This document shows positions 1 to 9,100 of a DNA stretch of 43,817 nucleotides, in pieces. Position 1 is the stretch's first letter; each line of letters starts with the position of its first letter. This DNA is from Gemmiger sp. Lineage in GTDB: Bacteria > Bacillota > Clostridia > Oscillospirales > Ruminococcaceae. Location: NCBI GenBank assembly GCA_028710135.1, contig JAQUSS010000004.1, positions 1 through 43,817 of the forward strand, written 5' to 3'. A program made the position numbers and the translations under genes. The notes under the pieces are model-generated. The model made no database searches and was not told where the DNA came from. It saw only the letters and a list, made by a program, of their open reading frames with translations.

Positions 1-1364
1 ATCGGGTTGCTTGGGCTTGTCGGCGTATCGCTCGGCAAATCGTCCCCTTGGATAATAAACTTCCAATCGATCATGGTATACAAATCGGCGTAGCTTATCG
101 GGGTATTTTTATCAAGCGTTAGCTCAACACGAATTTTACCTGTTTTCCATGCGGCATAATCGCCTAGGGTAACCACGTTTTGCAGGTTTTTGCCACTGCC
201 GTTGTACTCCTTGCCAAGTGCCGTTCCATCGTAGATTAAGGCATCGGCGTAGTATACGTTCATGTGGATGCGTTCCAGCAAATCTTTGGGCAGGCCATCG
301 GTATAGCCGTTGCGTGGTATGGCTTGCAGGTATAGCTTGCAGCGTATATCCGTCATGTTTTCAACAAGCAGTGTATCCGTGTAGGTTTCGCCCGGCATCA
401 TGTTTAGGTGGCTCATGAACCAGTTTTCGCCCGGCGTTGCGGGGGTAAATTGCAGCACCCCGGTGCGGTTGTGTAGGTAAACCTTTTTTTCGCCCACGTT
501 GTTATCGCGGCTGTTATCCACACTTTGGCCGGTGATGGAAATGGTTTCCAGGTAGCTGATAACCGCCTGGGTGGAGGCTGTGTTGCTTGCAAACATTTCC
601 TTCATAGCATCGGCCGTTGCCTGCACCGTGTGCATGGTTACGCCCAGCGTAAACCGTGCATTTTGGTAATCGTACGTCGGGTTTTCCACCCTGGTGGTCA
701 CCCACTTTTTGGTTGTTTTGTTCCATACGGTGGTTTCATACAGGGTGGTTGCCTGGATGTGCGGGTTCATTTCAACGCTGTCAAGCAAAAGCGGGGTTTC
801 GGTGTTGGGTGCCATAACGCCCATAAAATAGAACACAAAGTTTCCATCGGCGTTTGGTGTTTCGCTTGCCAGCAGCCACTTGCCCTTTGCATCGCTTGCG
901 GCGTTTACGGTTGGCAGCCCCAAACTTAGGGAAGCTGCGCTGGTTTTTCCGGCTGCCAAAAGCACCACATCTTTGCCCCAGTGCAGCAGCGCCGCATATT
1001 CCTGGCCGCTTGTACCGGCAAAGGTGTTGCCAAAGGTATCCCCCGCTGCAGGAAGCACGATTTTGCCATCTGCATCATAGACATTTTCGCGGCGCACCCA
1101 TTCTTGGCTGATGGTAATGCTTGCAAAAACGGGAACGGTGCCGTTGTTGGTTACTTTAACATCCTTGTTTACATCCTGCCCCGGTTGCCAGTTGGTAGGG
1201 GGCACAAAGGTTTCAACCAGGTTGGTGGAGTATTTGCCAACCTTAAACTCGTTCACGGCTTGTATTGCTTGCGTCCAATAGGCCCATGTGCCTGCAATCA
1301 TGCTTACAAGAAGCAACGCCACCAAACCCAGGACAGTATAATGCTTGAAGTTTTTCAAATTCAT
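1..1364 (-). CDS. SipW-dependent TasA/camelysin-like exported protein, large form (3' end outside window)
   Basis: The frame is open from an ATG at 1364 to the left edge (about 454 codons), so the C-terminus is missing. The start has an AAAGGA site about 8 nt upstream. The N-terminus is a SipW-type signal: a short basic head, a hydrophobic stretch and AGTWAYWTQ near residues 23-31. A TasA-like beta region follows (WQPGQDVNKDV, then VTNNGTVPVFASI), and a second unit after about residue 270 with PGETYTDTLLVENMTD. The last visible residues are Ser/Thr/Pro/Asp-rich (SDTPTSPSNP), which often precede a C-terminal anchor. It lacks the DGGDGWYYYK-type motif of the five smaller paralogues. It lies 38 nt behind the SipW peptidase, its likely processing enzyme. 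Inference: a cap, anchor or minor subunit of the fibre; function unproven. Confidence 0.85.
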   Translation of the reverse strand, partial: MNLKNFKHYTVLGLVALLLVSMIAGTWAYWTQAIQAVNEFKVGKYSTNLVETFVPPTNWQPGQDVNKDVKVTNNGTVPVFASITISQEWVRRENVYDADGKIVLPAAGDTFGNTFAGTSGQEYAALLHWGKDVVLLAAGKTSAASLSLGLPTVNAASDAKGKWLLASETPNADGNFVFYFMGVMAPNTETPLLLDSVEMNPHIQATTLYETTVWNKTTKKWVTTRVENPTYDYQNARFTLGVTMHTVQATADAMKEMFASNTASTQAVISYLETISITGQSVDNSRDNNVGEKKVYLHNRTGVLQFTPATPGENWFMSHLNMMPGETYTDTLLVENMTDIRCKLYLQAIPRNGYTDGLPKDLLERIHMNVYYADALIYDGTALGKEYNGSGKNLQNVVTLGDYAAWKTGKIRVELTLDKNTPISYADLYTMIDWKFIIQGDDLPSDTPTSPSNP

Positions 1365-1402
1365 AGGTTTTGTCCTTTCGGGATCTTCCACGCTGCTTTT
1401 GG

Positions 1403-1945
1403 TTAAGGGTTATCCTCGGTGTTTTGGCTTGCCTGCTCGCGCAGGCCCACCAAAACCAGCTCCCCGGTAGACATTTTTTTCCGTTCGGGGGAGAGAAGCA
1501 TATCCAGCAGCAATATCAACCCGCAGGCCACAATAATATACCAGTGTTGCACAGCGGCAATGTATTGCCCTGCATAGGGTATGGCAAACTTTACGGTTTT
1601 GCCCTGCACACCGGTGTAGGCAACGGGGGTTGCATCCTCTGTGTCGTTATGGTCACCCTTGGTGGTAAAGGTTTGGTCTTCTGCGTTCACCGCTACCACG
1701 CGGTGCGTTGCCAGGCTGCTTTCCCCAATTTGGAAGGTTATGGCATCCCCCACCGCAATATTTTCAAAAGCGGTTTGTTTGTAGTAGGTAATGCTGCCCA
1801 CCGGGTAGGCGGGCTCCATGCTACCAGATAATACCACAATGGGTTTGTAGCCAAACAGGATGGGCGCGGCAATTAGCAGCGATAACACAATCACCAGGTA
1901 TACTAGCCAAGACATGACCCGCACAATGCCAGATACTATTCTCAT
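1403..1945 (-). CDS. sipW: SipW-type signal peptidase I (Ser/His, ER-type)
   Basis: This 180-residue membrane protease should cleave the special signal peptides of the neighbouring TasA-like proteins outside the membrane. An N-terminal membrane segment (about residues 12-32) is followed by the catalytic box VLSGSMEP with Ser42. The general-base position reads THRV with His81, where ordinary bacterial enzymes have Lys; this marks the SipW/archaeal/ER class. The TKGDHN box and a C-terminal membrane segment (about 135-152) complete the family layout. The ATG has a GAGG site 8 nt upstream and follows the preceding gene by 18 nt. Known family role: Bacillus subtilis SipW matures TasA and TapA for biofilm fibres. 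Specificity here is inferred from the six adjacent SipW-type signals. A second, Lys-type signal peptidase lies at 10496-11047. Confidence 0.95.
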   Translation of the reverse strand: MRIVSGIVRVMSWLVYLVIVLSLLIAAPILFGYKPIVVLSGSMEPAYPVGSITYYKQTAFENIAVGDAITFQIGESSLATHRVVAVNAEDQTFTTKGDHNDTEDATPVAYTGVQGKTVKFAIPYAGQYIAAVQHWYIIVACGLILLLDMLLSPERKKMSTGELVLVGLREQASQNTEDNP

Positions 1946-1963
1946 GCCATCATCCTCAGCTTA

Positions 1964-2890
1964 TTATTTCTGCGGGAGCAGGGCTACCAGCGCGGCAGGC
2001 ACGGTGCCGGCCGTCCAGGTGGCGGTAACGGCATCCTTGGTGGCCTGGCAAACCTCGGTGGTGATGGTCAGGGTGTAGTTGGCATCCGCATAGCCGCCCT
2101 TGGCAGGGTCGATTGCATTTTCCGAGTTGATGTAGGTAATGGTGGTAACATCGGTCGGCTTGGTTTTCGTCCATGCGTAGGCCGCTTCCAGCGCTGCAAG
2201 GTTGGCAGCAGTCGGGTTGGCGGCGTAGGCGGTCTTCAGCGGGTCAATGGTGGCTTTGGGGGTGGTGGAGTACATCTCAACCGCACCGGCATAGAAGCCC
2301 ATATCCGCGTTGGTGGCCATGGTCAAGCTCTTGAGCAAATCGCCGGTGAACTTGCCGGGCTCCAGCATCGCGTTATAGTACCAGTAGCCGTCGCCGCCAT
2401 CTACCCAGCCCGTTGCGCCGGTGGCAGCAAGGTTCAGGTCTTTGTACATAACGGTTTCATCGCCGGCAGTCAAGCCGTCGGCAGCGTCCGTCTGGGTGGC
2501 GGTGTAGAGGGGGGCAGCGTTCACAACCGAGGAGAACGCGGGGTTCGAGGTATGGGTGGTGGCGGCATCCTTGATGGAGGAATGCTCAATGATGGTGGTG
2601 GGGCTGGTAGCACCGGTAGGGGTGCGGGTCCACTTTTCATCCATCTTAATACGCACAACCAGGTTGTACGCGCCGGTATTCTCAACGCCTACGGCCTTGG
2701 TGATGTTGCTGCCGGGCTGAATTTCCTGGTCGGGGGTAAATTCCTCAACCGTGCGGTCGCCGTAGCTTTTGGTTTGCAGGTTGTTGTCGATGGCGGCGGT
2801 GGAGGTGTAGTATGCCCAAGCCCCTGCCACAAGGGCAACGGCCATAGCGCCGGCGGCAAAGCCGGTAAGTTTTTTCTTGCTAATATTCAT
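1964..2890 (-). CDS. SipW-dependent TasA/camelysin-like fibre subunit
   Basis: The 308-residue product begins MNISKKKLTGF and carries a SipW-type signal ending VAGAWAYYTS. I chose the ATG at 2890, not the longer frame from 2941, because AGGAGT sits 7 nt upstream and the signal then starts properly. The body has the family pattern: EEFTPDQEIQPGSNI, then VENTGAYNLVVRIKMDEKW, then WVDGGDGYWYYNAML, and a late YTLTITTEVCQATKDAV segment. Its closest paralogue in the window is the next gene upstream (2993-3817), sharing the head (MN[IL]SKKK), EEFTPD and TG.YNL.VRIK..EKW, so they look like a tandem duplication. An Ala-rich insert (about residues 215-255) is peculiar to this copy. Inferred role: polymerising matrix subunit cleaved by the adjacent SipW. 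Confidence 0.9.
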   Translation of the reverse strand: MNISKKKLTGFAAGAMAVALVAGAWAYYTSTAAIDNNLQTKSYGDRTVEEFTPDQEIQPGSNITKAVGVENTGAYNLVVRIKMDEKWTRTPTGATSPTTIIEHSSIKDAATTHTSNPAFSSVVNAAPLYTATQTDAADGLTAGDETVMYKDLNLAATGATGWVDGGDGYWYYNAMLEPGKFTGDLLKSLTMATNADMGFYAGAVEMYSTTPKATIDPLKTAYAANPTAANLAALEAAYAWTKTKPTDVTTITYINSENAIDPAKGGYADANYTLTITTEVCQATKDAVTATWTAGTVPAALVALLPQK

Positions 2891-2992
2891 TCTATTCACT
2901 CCTAATTCTTTTCTTGTTTTGTAATTTTTATCATTTGCCAATTGCTTGGCGGTTCAGTAGTTTTGGGTTTGCGTTTGGGGGTTGGGGTTGCA

Positions 2993-3817
2993 TTACAGGC
3001 CCCAGTTGTTGCCGGCGGGTTTCTGCCAGTTGGGGTTGGCTGTCAGCGCATCAGAGGTAGCCTGCAAGGTTTCGCTGATGATGGTCAGGGTGTAATCCGC
3101 ACCGCTGTAACCGCCCTTGTCGGAAACGCCGGAAACTACGCGGGTGAAGATTTTGTTGGTGGAGGTAGCGGGCTTGGGCACAGAGCCGGTGAATTTTGCC
3201 CAGCCTTTGGTTGCGTCCGTGTTGGTAAGGCTGCTGGCATCAGGCTCCTTGGTAGGCTCAACAAGGCCCTCGAAGTAGAAGCTGTTGGTGGTGTATTCGC
3301 CCATATCGGCATCAACGGCCAACTGAATCTTGGTCATGAAATTGCCGGTATCCGCGCCAGGCGCAAGCTGCTCTTTATAGTACCAGTAGCCATCGGTGCC
3401 CGGTACCCAGTTCGTAAGGTCGAGGGTTTTGTTAACAACGGTATCGTCCTTATCCACCAAGCCGTCGGTCGGGTTATCCTGCCGTGCAGTGATGATGGCG
3501 GCCATCGATGCAGCATTCGAGGTGGTGAGTGTTTTAAACGAGGTGGCACCGCGCACCCATTTTTCGCTCAACTTAATGCGCACAAGCAAATTGTAATCGC
3601 CGGTGTTTTTAACGGCGACCTTCTTGTCCACTTCCTCGCCGGGCTGCCAATCCTCATCGGGGGTAAATTCTTCTTTTAAGGTATCGCCGTAGGCTTTGGT
3701 TTTCAGTTGGTTGTCCACCGTGTTGTTGGAGGTATAGTACGCCCAGCTGCCAACGGCCAGGGTAAGTGCCAATGCGCCTGCGACAAAGGCGGTAATTTTT
3801 TTCTTGCTCAAGTTCAT
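2993..3817 (-). CDS. SipW-dependent TasA/camelysin-like fibre subunit
   Basis: The 274-residue exported protein has signal core FVAGALALTLAVGSWAYYTS, followed by DNQLKTKAYGDTLKEEFTPDEDWQPGEEVDKK (given here only as landmarks EEFTPD and WQPGEE), NTGDYNLLVRIKLSEKW and the aromatic motif WVPGTDGYWYYKEQL. The start ATG has AAAGGAA about 9 nt upstream. A good candidate promoter lies just before it (3850-3878), so this copy may be expressed above the read-through level. It is very similar to the downstream gene 1964-2890. No cell-wall anchor or C-terminal membrane segment is visible, as expected for a TasA-like subunit that assembles with its own kind. Exact polymerisation mode is unknown. Confidence 0.9.
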   Translation of the reverse strand: MNLSKKKITAFVAGALALTLAVGSWAYYTSNNTVDNQLKTKAYGDTLKEEFTPDEDWQPGEEVDKKVAVKNTGDYNLLVRIKLSEKWVRGATSFKTLTTSNAASMAAIITARQDNPTDGLVDKDDTVVNKTLDLTNWVPGTDGYWYYKEQLAPGADTGNFMTKIQLAVDADMGEYTTNSFYFEGLVEPTKEPDASSLTNTDATKGWAKFTGSVPKPATSTNKIFTRVVSGVSDKGGYSGADYTLTIISETLQATSDALTANPNWQKPAGNNWGL

Positions 3818-3849
3818 GGTATAAATTCCTTTCTTTTCATCACAACAAA

Positions 3850-3878
3850 TTTATAAAAATTTTATTGGGTTATCACAA
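3850..3878 (-). promoter_or_regulatory. candidate internal sigma-A promoter inside the fibre operon
   Basis: On the minus strand TTGTGA (3873-3878) is followed after exactly 17 bp by TATAAA (3850-3855), giving a leader of about 25 nt before the ATG at 3817. The surrounding 88-bp gap is AT-rich, unlike the coding regions. Pattern match only; no transcript data. Confidence 0.45.
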
Positions 3879-3905
3879 TTTTGTTAATGCAATAGCGGGG
3901 TTAAT

Positions 3906-4751
3906 TTACCGCACCGTCCAAGTAGTCCCAGTGGGCGCAGTAAAGGTGGTGCCGCCGCCAAACACGGCGTCAATGGCTTCCTGGGTGGCCTGCACGGTTT
4001 GCACGGTAACCTTCAGGTTGTAGTCAGAGTTGCTGTAGCCCATCTCACCGGCGGTGTTGTAGCTGGTTTCGGTTTTGTTGTGCATAACGGGCAGCGCACC
4101 GGCATCGCCCTTGTTCGCAACACTGCCGTCCGCCAAAATGTAGGCAGGCATTTTGCCGGTGTACGGGAACCATTTGGTGGCCGTGCCAACGGTGGCATCG
4201 GTGGTTACATAGTACACGGTTTTCATTTTGCCCATGTCGGCATCGTTCAGCAGCTCAACGCTGTCCAGCCATTTGTCGGTGGTTGCGCCGCCGGCCAGGT
4301 TGGCCTTGTAGTAGTACCAGCCGTCGCCGCCATCAATCCAGTTGGTGGTGGTGGGGTCAAACTTTTTGGTTACTACCGAGCCATCGGCTGCGGTAAGGCC
4401 ATCGGTAGCATCGGCCTGGTTGGTGTTATACACATCAAACGGGTCGTTTTTGCTATCCTTGTAGGCAGCGGTGTCACCCTTGCGGGTCCAGGTTTCGTCC
4501 AGGCGGGCACGCACAATCAAATCGGTGTCGCCCTCGTTCACGGCAACAACGTCTTTGTTTACGTCAATGCCGGGCTGCCAGTCCTCGCCTTCCTCAGGCT
4601 TAAAATTCTCGACGACGGTGGAGCCGTATTTGCTGGTATCAAACGGGTTGTTAATTTCCGCGGTTTGGTTCCAGTACGCAAACGACCCCCCAATAACGGC
4701 AACCGCCATCAGGCCCGCCAACGCGGCGGTACTCTTTTTTTGTAACTTCAT
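3906..4751 (-). CDS. SipW-dependent TasA/camelysin-like fibre subunit
   Basis: The 281-residue product begins MKLQKKSTAAL and has the SipW signal AVIGGSFAYWNQT. The start is set at the ATG at 4751 because a GAGAGGAG site lies about 11 nt upstream; the longer frame from 4772 begins at TTG inside that site. Family landmarks follow in order: ENFKPEEGEDWQPGIDVNK, NEGDTDLIVRARLDETW, WIDGGDGWYYYKANL, and YNLKVTVQTVQATQEAI near the end. The protein ends in a Gly/Thr-rich tail (FGGGTTFTAPTGTTW) without an anchor. It belongs to the same leftward operon as its paralogues and presumably shares their extracellular structural role. Confidence 0.9.
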   Translation of the reverse strand: MKLQKKSTAALAGLMAVAVIGGSFAYWNQTAEINNPFDTSKYGSTVVENFKPEEGEDWQPGIDVNKDVVAVNEGDTDLIVRARLDETWTRKGDTAAYKDSKNDPFDVYNTNQADATDGLTAADGSVVTKKFDPTTTNWIDGGDGWYYYKANLAGGATTDKWLDSVELLNDADMGKMKTVYYVTTDATVGTATKWFPYTGKMPAYILADGSVANKGDAGALPVMHNKTETSYNTAGEMGYSNSDYNLKVTVQTVQATQEAIDAVFGGGTTFTAPTGTTWTVR

Positions 4752-4828
4752 GATCTTTTTTGCTCCTCTCAAATAAAAATGTTTTCAAGTATATATTTAA
4801 CAGCGCATATGCTGCGTTGTAACGGTGG

Positions 4829-5476
4829 TTAGGGGGCGGCGCTCCAGTTTAAGGTGCCCCCGCTCAGGGTAAAGTTCATCCCCCAGGCTGCGCTGGTTTC
4901 CAGGGTGCTAACGTTCACGGTTTCCATTTCCACAGTCAGCGAGTAGCGCTTGTTTGAAAAATCGTCCACCGCGCCGGGCCCTGCATTGCTGATGTCTTTG
5001 CTGAAGGAAACCGATTTAATAACGAGCGGCGTGGTAGCCCCCACGGCCAGCACTTTTTTGTAGTAGTACCAGCCATCGGCCCCCTTTACCCAGGTTTGGT
5101 TGGGGCCAAAAATCTCGCTGGTATAATCAATAATAACGGGCTGGGGGGTGTAGGTGCCCTTGGGCACCCACACGGTATCATCCGCCAAATTGTTGGGGGT
5201 GCCGTTGTTGTTGAACCACTTTTCCACAACCTTAAAGCGCACAACCTGGTCAGCCTGGCCTACGTTGCCAAAGGCAACCTCTTTCTGTTTTGCCTCCCCG
5301 GCCACCCATTGGTCAGCCGGGTTAAAAATTTCTTTCAGCACAACGCCACTTTCCAGCGTTACCAGGCGGTTATCGGCCTTGTTGGCGGAGGTGTAGTACG
5401 CCCAGCTGCCGCCAACCGCGCCCAGGGCAAACACCATGGCCACCAGCAGCAGAAGGTGCCTTTTTTTAATTTTCAT
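4829..5476 (-). CDS. SipW-dependent TasA/camelysin-like exported protein, short form
   Basis: The 215-residue product begins MKIKKRHLLLL; its signal ends AVGGSWAYYTSANKADNRL. The ATG at 5476 is preferred although a GTG at 5488 directly abuts the GGAGG site, too close to be used. Landmarks: KEIFNPADQWVAGEAKQK, GNVGQADQVVRFKVVEKW, WVKGADGWYYYKKVL, and YSLTVEMETVNVSTLETSAAWG near the end. It is smaller than the 270-310-residue paralogues because the loop after the aromatic motif is short. It starts 16 nt after the stop of the upstream gene. It may be an accessory or initiating subunit; this is inference. Confidence 0.9.
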   Translation of the reverse strand: MKIKKRHLLLLVAMVFALGAVGGSWAYYTSANKADNRLVTLESGVVLKEIFNPADQWVAGEAKQKEVAFGNVGQADQVVRFKVVEKWFNNNGTPNNLADDTVWVPKGTYTPQPVIIDYTSEIFGPNQTWVKGADGWYYYKKVLAVGATTPLVIKSVSFSKDISNAGPGAVDDFSNKRYSLTVEMETVNVSTLETSAAWGMNFTLSGGTLNWSAAP

Positions 5477-5492
5477 ACGTCCTTTCACCTCC

Positions 5493-6110
5493 TTAGCTCC
5501 AGCTTACATCGCCGGCAATAACCGCGCCATCGGCAATGGTGGGGCTGGTTACCGCGCCCGTTTTGCCAAACAGGGTGGCGGTGGCATCGGCGTTCACCTC
5601 GTTTTGGTCACTCACCTGCACGGTTTCCACCATAAAATCCAGGTGGTATTCCAGGCCCTGCAAATTTGGCAAAGTGGCGGGGAAGGTAACGCCGGATAAT
5701 ATATCGGTGGTGGCACCGGCGGGCAGCACTTTTTTATAGTAGTACCAGCCATCGCCGCCATCCATCCAGTTGTTTTGCCAGCCGGTTGTCCAGTTTTTGG
5801 TTACGCCGGTTGGCCCTTCCACCATGTTGGTGGCGTTTTGCCAGCGCTCGGCATAGCTTACACGCACAAAGGCGGCGGCAGTGCCGGTGTTGCGCAGGGT
5901 AACGGCCTTCACCTTGGTGGCGCCCGCAGTAACCGTGGTATCGGGGAAATTTTCTTCAATGGCTACCTTTACGGTGCGGCTTTGCAGGTTATTTTCTTGG
6001 CTGGTTTGGTGGCTGTTCCACGCCCAGGCAGCGCCAAAACCGATGGCACTGATAAGGGCTAGGGCCACCACCCCCACTAAAAACCGCCCGATATGCTTTT
6101 GTGGCTTCAT
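5493..6110 (-). CDS. SipW-dependent TasA/camelysin-like exported protein, short form
   Basis: The 205-residue protein has signal core FLVGVVALALISAIGFGAAWAW (shown in part: GFGAAWAWNSHQT) and the landmarks EENFPDTTVTAGATKVKAV, NTGTAAAFVRVSYAERW, WMDGGDGWYYYKKVL and LEYHLDFMVETVQVSD. AGGAGG lies 7 nt before the ATG. It is the first of the five small subunits and directly follows the giant isopeptide protein (28 nt gap), so transcription of fibre subunits and giant protein is likely coupled. Its signal differs slightly (WAWN rather than WAYYT), making it the most divergent paralogue and a candidate linker between giant protein and fibre; that role is a guess. Confidence 0.9.
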   Translation of the reverse strand: MKPQKHIGRFLVGVVALALISAIGFGAAWAWNSHQTSQENNLQSRTVKVAIEENFPDTTVTAGATKVKAVTLRNTGTAAAFVRVSYAERWQNATNMVEGPTGVTKNWTTGWQNNWMDGGDGWYYYKKVLPAGATTDILSGVTFPATLPNLQGLEYHLDFMVETVQVSDQNEVNADATATLFGKTGAVTSPTIADGAVIAGDVSWS

Positions 6111-6137
6111 GGGTATTCCTCCTTTCCGCCGGTTACT

Positions 6138-9100
6138 TTATTGGTTAAGGGTGTTTTTTACATTGGTACGTGCTTTAAAGTAGCTTTTGTGGGTAAACTG
6201 GTTGGTTACGGTAATCAGCACATTGTTGTTGTTATATAGGGTTATTTGTGCACCCGTAATTTGGCCGGTGGCATCCTTGGTTAGGGTTAGGGTCGGCTTT
6301 TGGGTGCCCGTGCCGGTATCCGTGATGCTAATACCCGTTAGGCCATATTCCATGGGTATAACCTCCGATACATCAAAGGTTTTGCCGCTGCCAATGTTGG
6401 CCACCATCGGCTTGGAGGTTTCGTTGTGTTCCAGGCTAAACTGTGCGGTAAGGCCATCGCTAAAGTTTACAATAAACAGTTGGCCTGCCATGCTGGCATC
6501 GTAATTGCTTACAATTTTTTGTACCTGTATCACGGCGCTAAAGCCCGCAAAATCGTTGGTAAAGGCGGGTATGGTCACGGTGGTACCACCAATTTCTTTG
6601 TAGGTAACGGTTGCGGCCATTTTGCCGGTGGAGGTATCTTTGCGAACGCTGATTTGTTGCAGGTAGCGGGTGGCATCGTAAGCCCACCCCGCTGCACCAT
6701 CATCGGTTTCGGTTATCAGGTTGTAATAAAGGCCCGCTTTATCAAAGGTACAGTTGCCAAATGGCCCCGTGGTGGCGGTGCCGGTGGTAAAGCTTTGGGT
6801 TTTGGTAGCGTTTGTTATGGTATGGGTGGGCACCGGTACGCCAAAGCCGTTGCTTGCCGTTACGGTAAAGGTGAAATCTTGCGCCGGTGCCGAGGAATCG
6901 ATGGAGCTATCGGTAACCGTCTTTTTCACCCGCACCTCCGTGCTTACCGGGCCATAGTACACATTGATAAAACGCGGATAATCGGCACTTTCGGTGCCGC
7001 CGGGCAGTGCTTTGTAGGTTACCGTTGCGCCCAGCTTGCCGGTGGTGGTATCCTTGCCCACCACAACAATTTGCAGCCATTTGGTGGTATCGTAATCCCA
7101 ATGGGCGGTATCGGCACCAATGGTTTCGGCTATTAGGTTATAATAGGTACCCGGCTCGGTAAAATCGCAGTAGCCAAAGCCTGCCACCGTTCGGTTGGCG
7201 TTGGGCGTGAACGTTTTTGTGATGCTTGGCGTTGTAACCACATGGTCGTTATTCACGGTGCCATTTGCATCACAGGAGGTTACGGTAAAGGTAAAATCGG
7301 TGTTGCCAATGGTGTTGGAGGCATCCCTTACCTGCTTGTTTACCAGAACCTCTGATTTTGCGGGGGCGGCATAGTAGATGTTTAAAAACAGGGGTTGGGC
7401 CTTATCATAATCGCCCGTGGCACCAATTTTTTTGTAGCTGACATCTGCACTTAGGGCCAGGGTATCAATGTTTTGGCTGATTACAATTTTTTGTATCCAC
7501 TTGCCGGTATCATACGTCCAATGCCCTGGGTCGTTGCCCGGGGTTTCGGTAATCAGGTTATAATAGGTACCGGGCATCTGGTAGGTAGCATTGCCAAAGC
7601 CGCCGATGGTGGTGATGCTGTTGCTGGCGCAGCCCTGGGTTTTGTTGGGGTTGGTTACGGTGTTCATAACCAGGTTGCTGGGGGTGCCATCTGCCAGGCT
7701 GGGTTCCACCTTAAAGGTAAAATCGGTGCTGCCCAAGGTGAGGGAAGCATCCTTCACCTGTTTTTGCACGGTGACCACGCTCTCGGCGTGTTGGCTAATG
7801 CCCAAAACCAATTCCAAGCCAGACGAAACACCGTTAAAGTTTACACTTTGGGACATGGTAAAGGAGCTTCGGTTGATAAAGTAAGACCACAACACCGTCC
7901 AATCGCCAGGCTCATATTGATCTCTTAACTGCCAGGCTTTATAGGTATTGTTGTAAATAAACTTGCTGGGGTCGGTAGAATACATCTTGTATCCGCAATC
8001 CTCAAAGTTAAAAAATTCAACATGCCTAAGGTCCGGTTTCACCCCGCCAGCTAGTACATTTGTCCAACAAGTATTTCCGTAACCCAAGGCGGAAATCTCA
8101 GCTGGGTAAGAGGTACCCGCATAATAGAAGGTAAGTGTCACTTGGACAATTTCCGTGCCAGATGTAATATTGTTCGCCTGATTAATAAAAGAGCGCAAAT
8201 AATAGCGTGAATCGGCAGCGGAACCATTTGTGCCGAATTCTAGGCAATACGCGAAGTTGTTGGTTACAGGTACCATCAACTTGGTTTGCACTTCTACATC
8301 GTAATATCTGCCCTGGATATATGCGGCGTTTTGGTACTTACAGTGTGCAAGCGTTGTGCCTGCCGGGGAAGCCGGAACAGCGTAGGTCTTTGCACCACTC
8401 CCCATTACACCTGCGACTTTATAAGTGCCAATTTGGGTCACCCCAGTGGGCACGCGCCAAACGTTATCCAGGGCGGCCACGGTTTTAATCGGAACATCTC
8501 CAATGTACGCAGGGTCAATAACGTAAACCACCAACTCGGTGCCATCGTTAAAATAGAGGGTTAAGGTTTCGCTACTTTGGAAGTAGTTTAGAGCGGTCAG
8601 CTGCCAATCGCTGCTACCGGCCACCTTTTCCACCTTTACCAGGCTGGGGTCGCTAAAAACAACGTTGGTAACTTCATCTACCGTCCGCTCAATATCTAAA
8701 AAGTTAAACAGCACACTCAACAGCACGGTTTCGCCTTTTTCCAACCGGTAGGTCAGGGTGCCATAGTGGAAGTCAATGCTATAGAACATATAGGGCGAAA
8801 AGCTGGTTGCCGTAAAGGTAACGCGGCCATCCTCCACGGTAACGGGCAGCGCCTCCACATTGGCAGCGCCCCCATTCTCGTTCCCGTTCTCGTTCTCATT
8901 CTCTTCGGCATCGTCGGTTTCATCCTCGGCTGCGGCGCTAAAAAGCTGGGGGGTGGCACCCTCGCCTGCATCCCCTTCAGCGCTTTGCACCTCGGTGGCG
9001 GTGCCACCGGCAATGTGCGCCACATAAATTTTTTCAGCCGTGGCATCCGGCAAAATGGAGCTATCCACCGTAACCTTTAGCGGTTCGGCGGGCTGCCATT

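Noticed and set aside
6138-6200. Sortase motif at the end of the giant protein
   Set aside because: The last 25 residues were read directly; no LPXTG-like motif, hydrophobic helix or basic tail is present.
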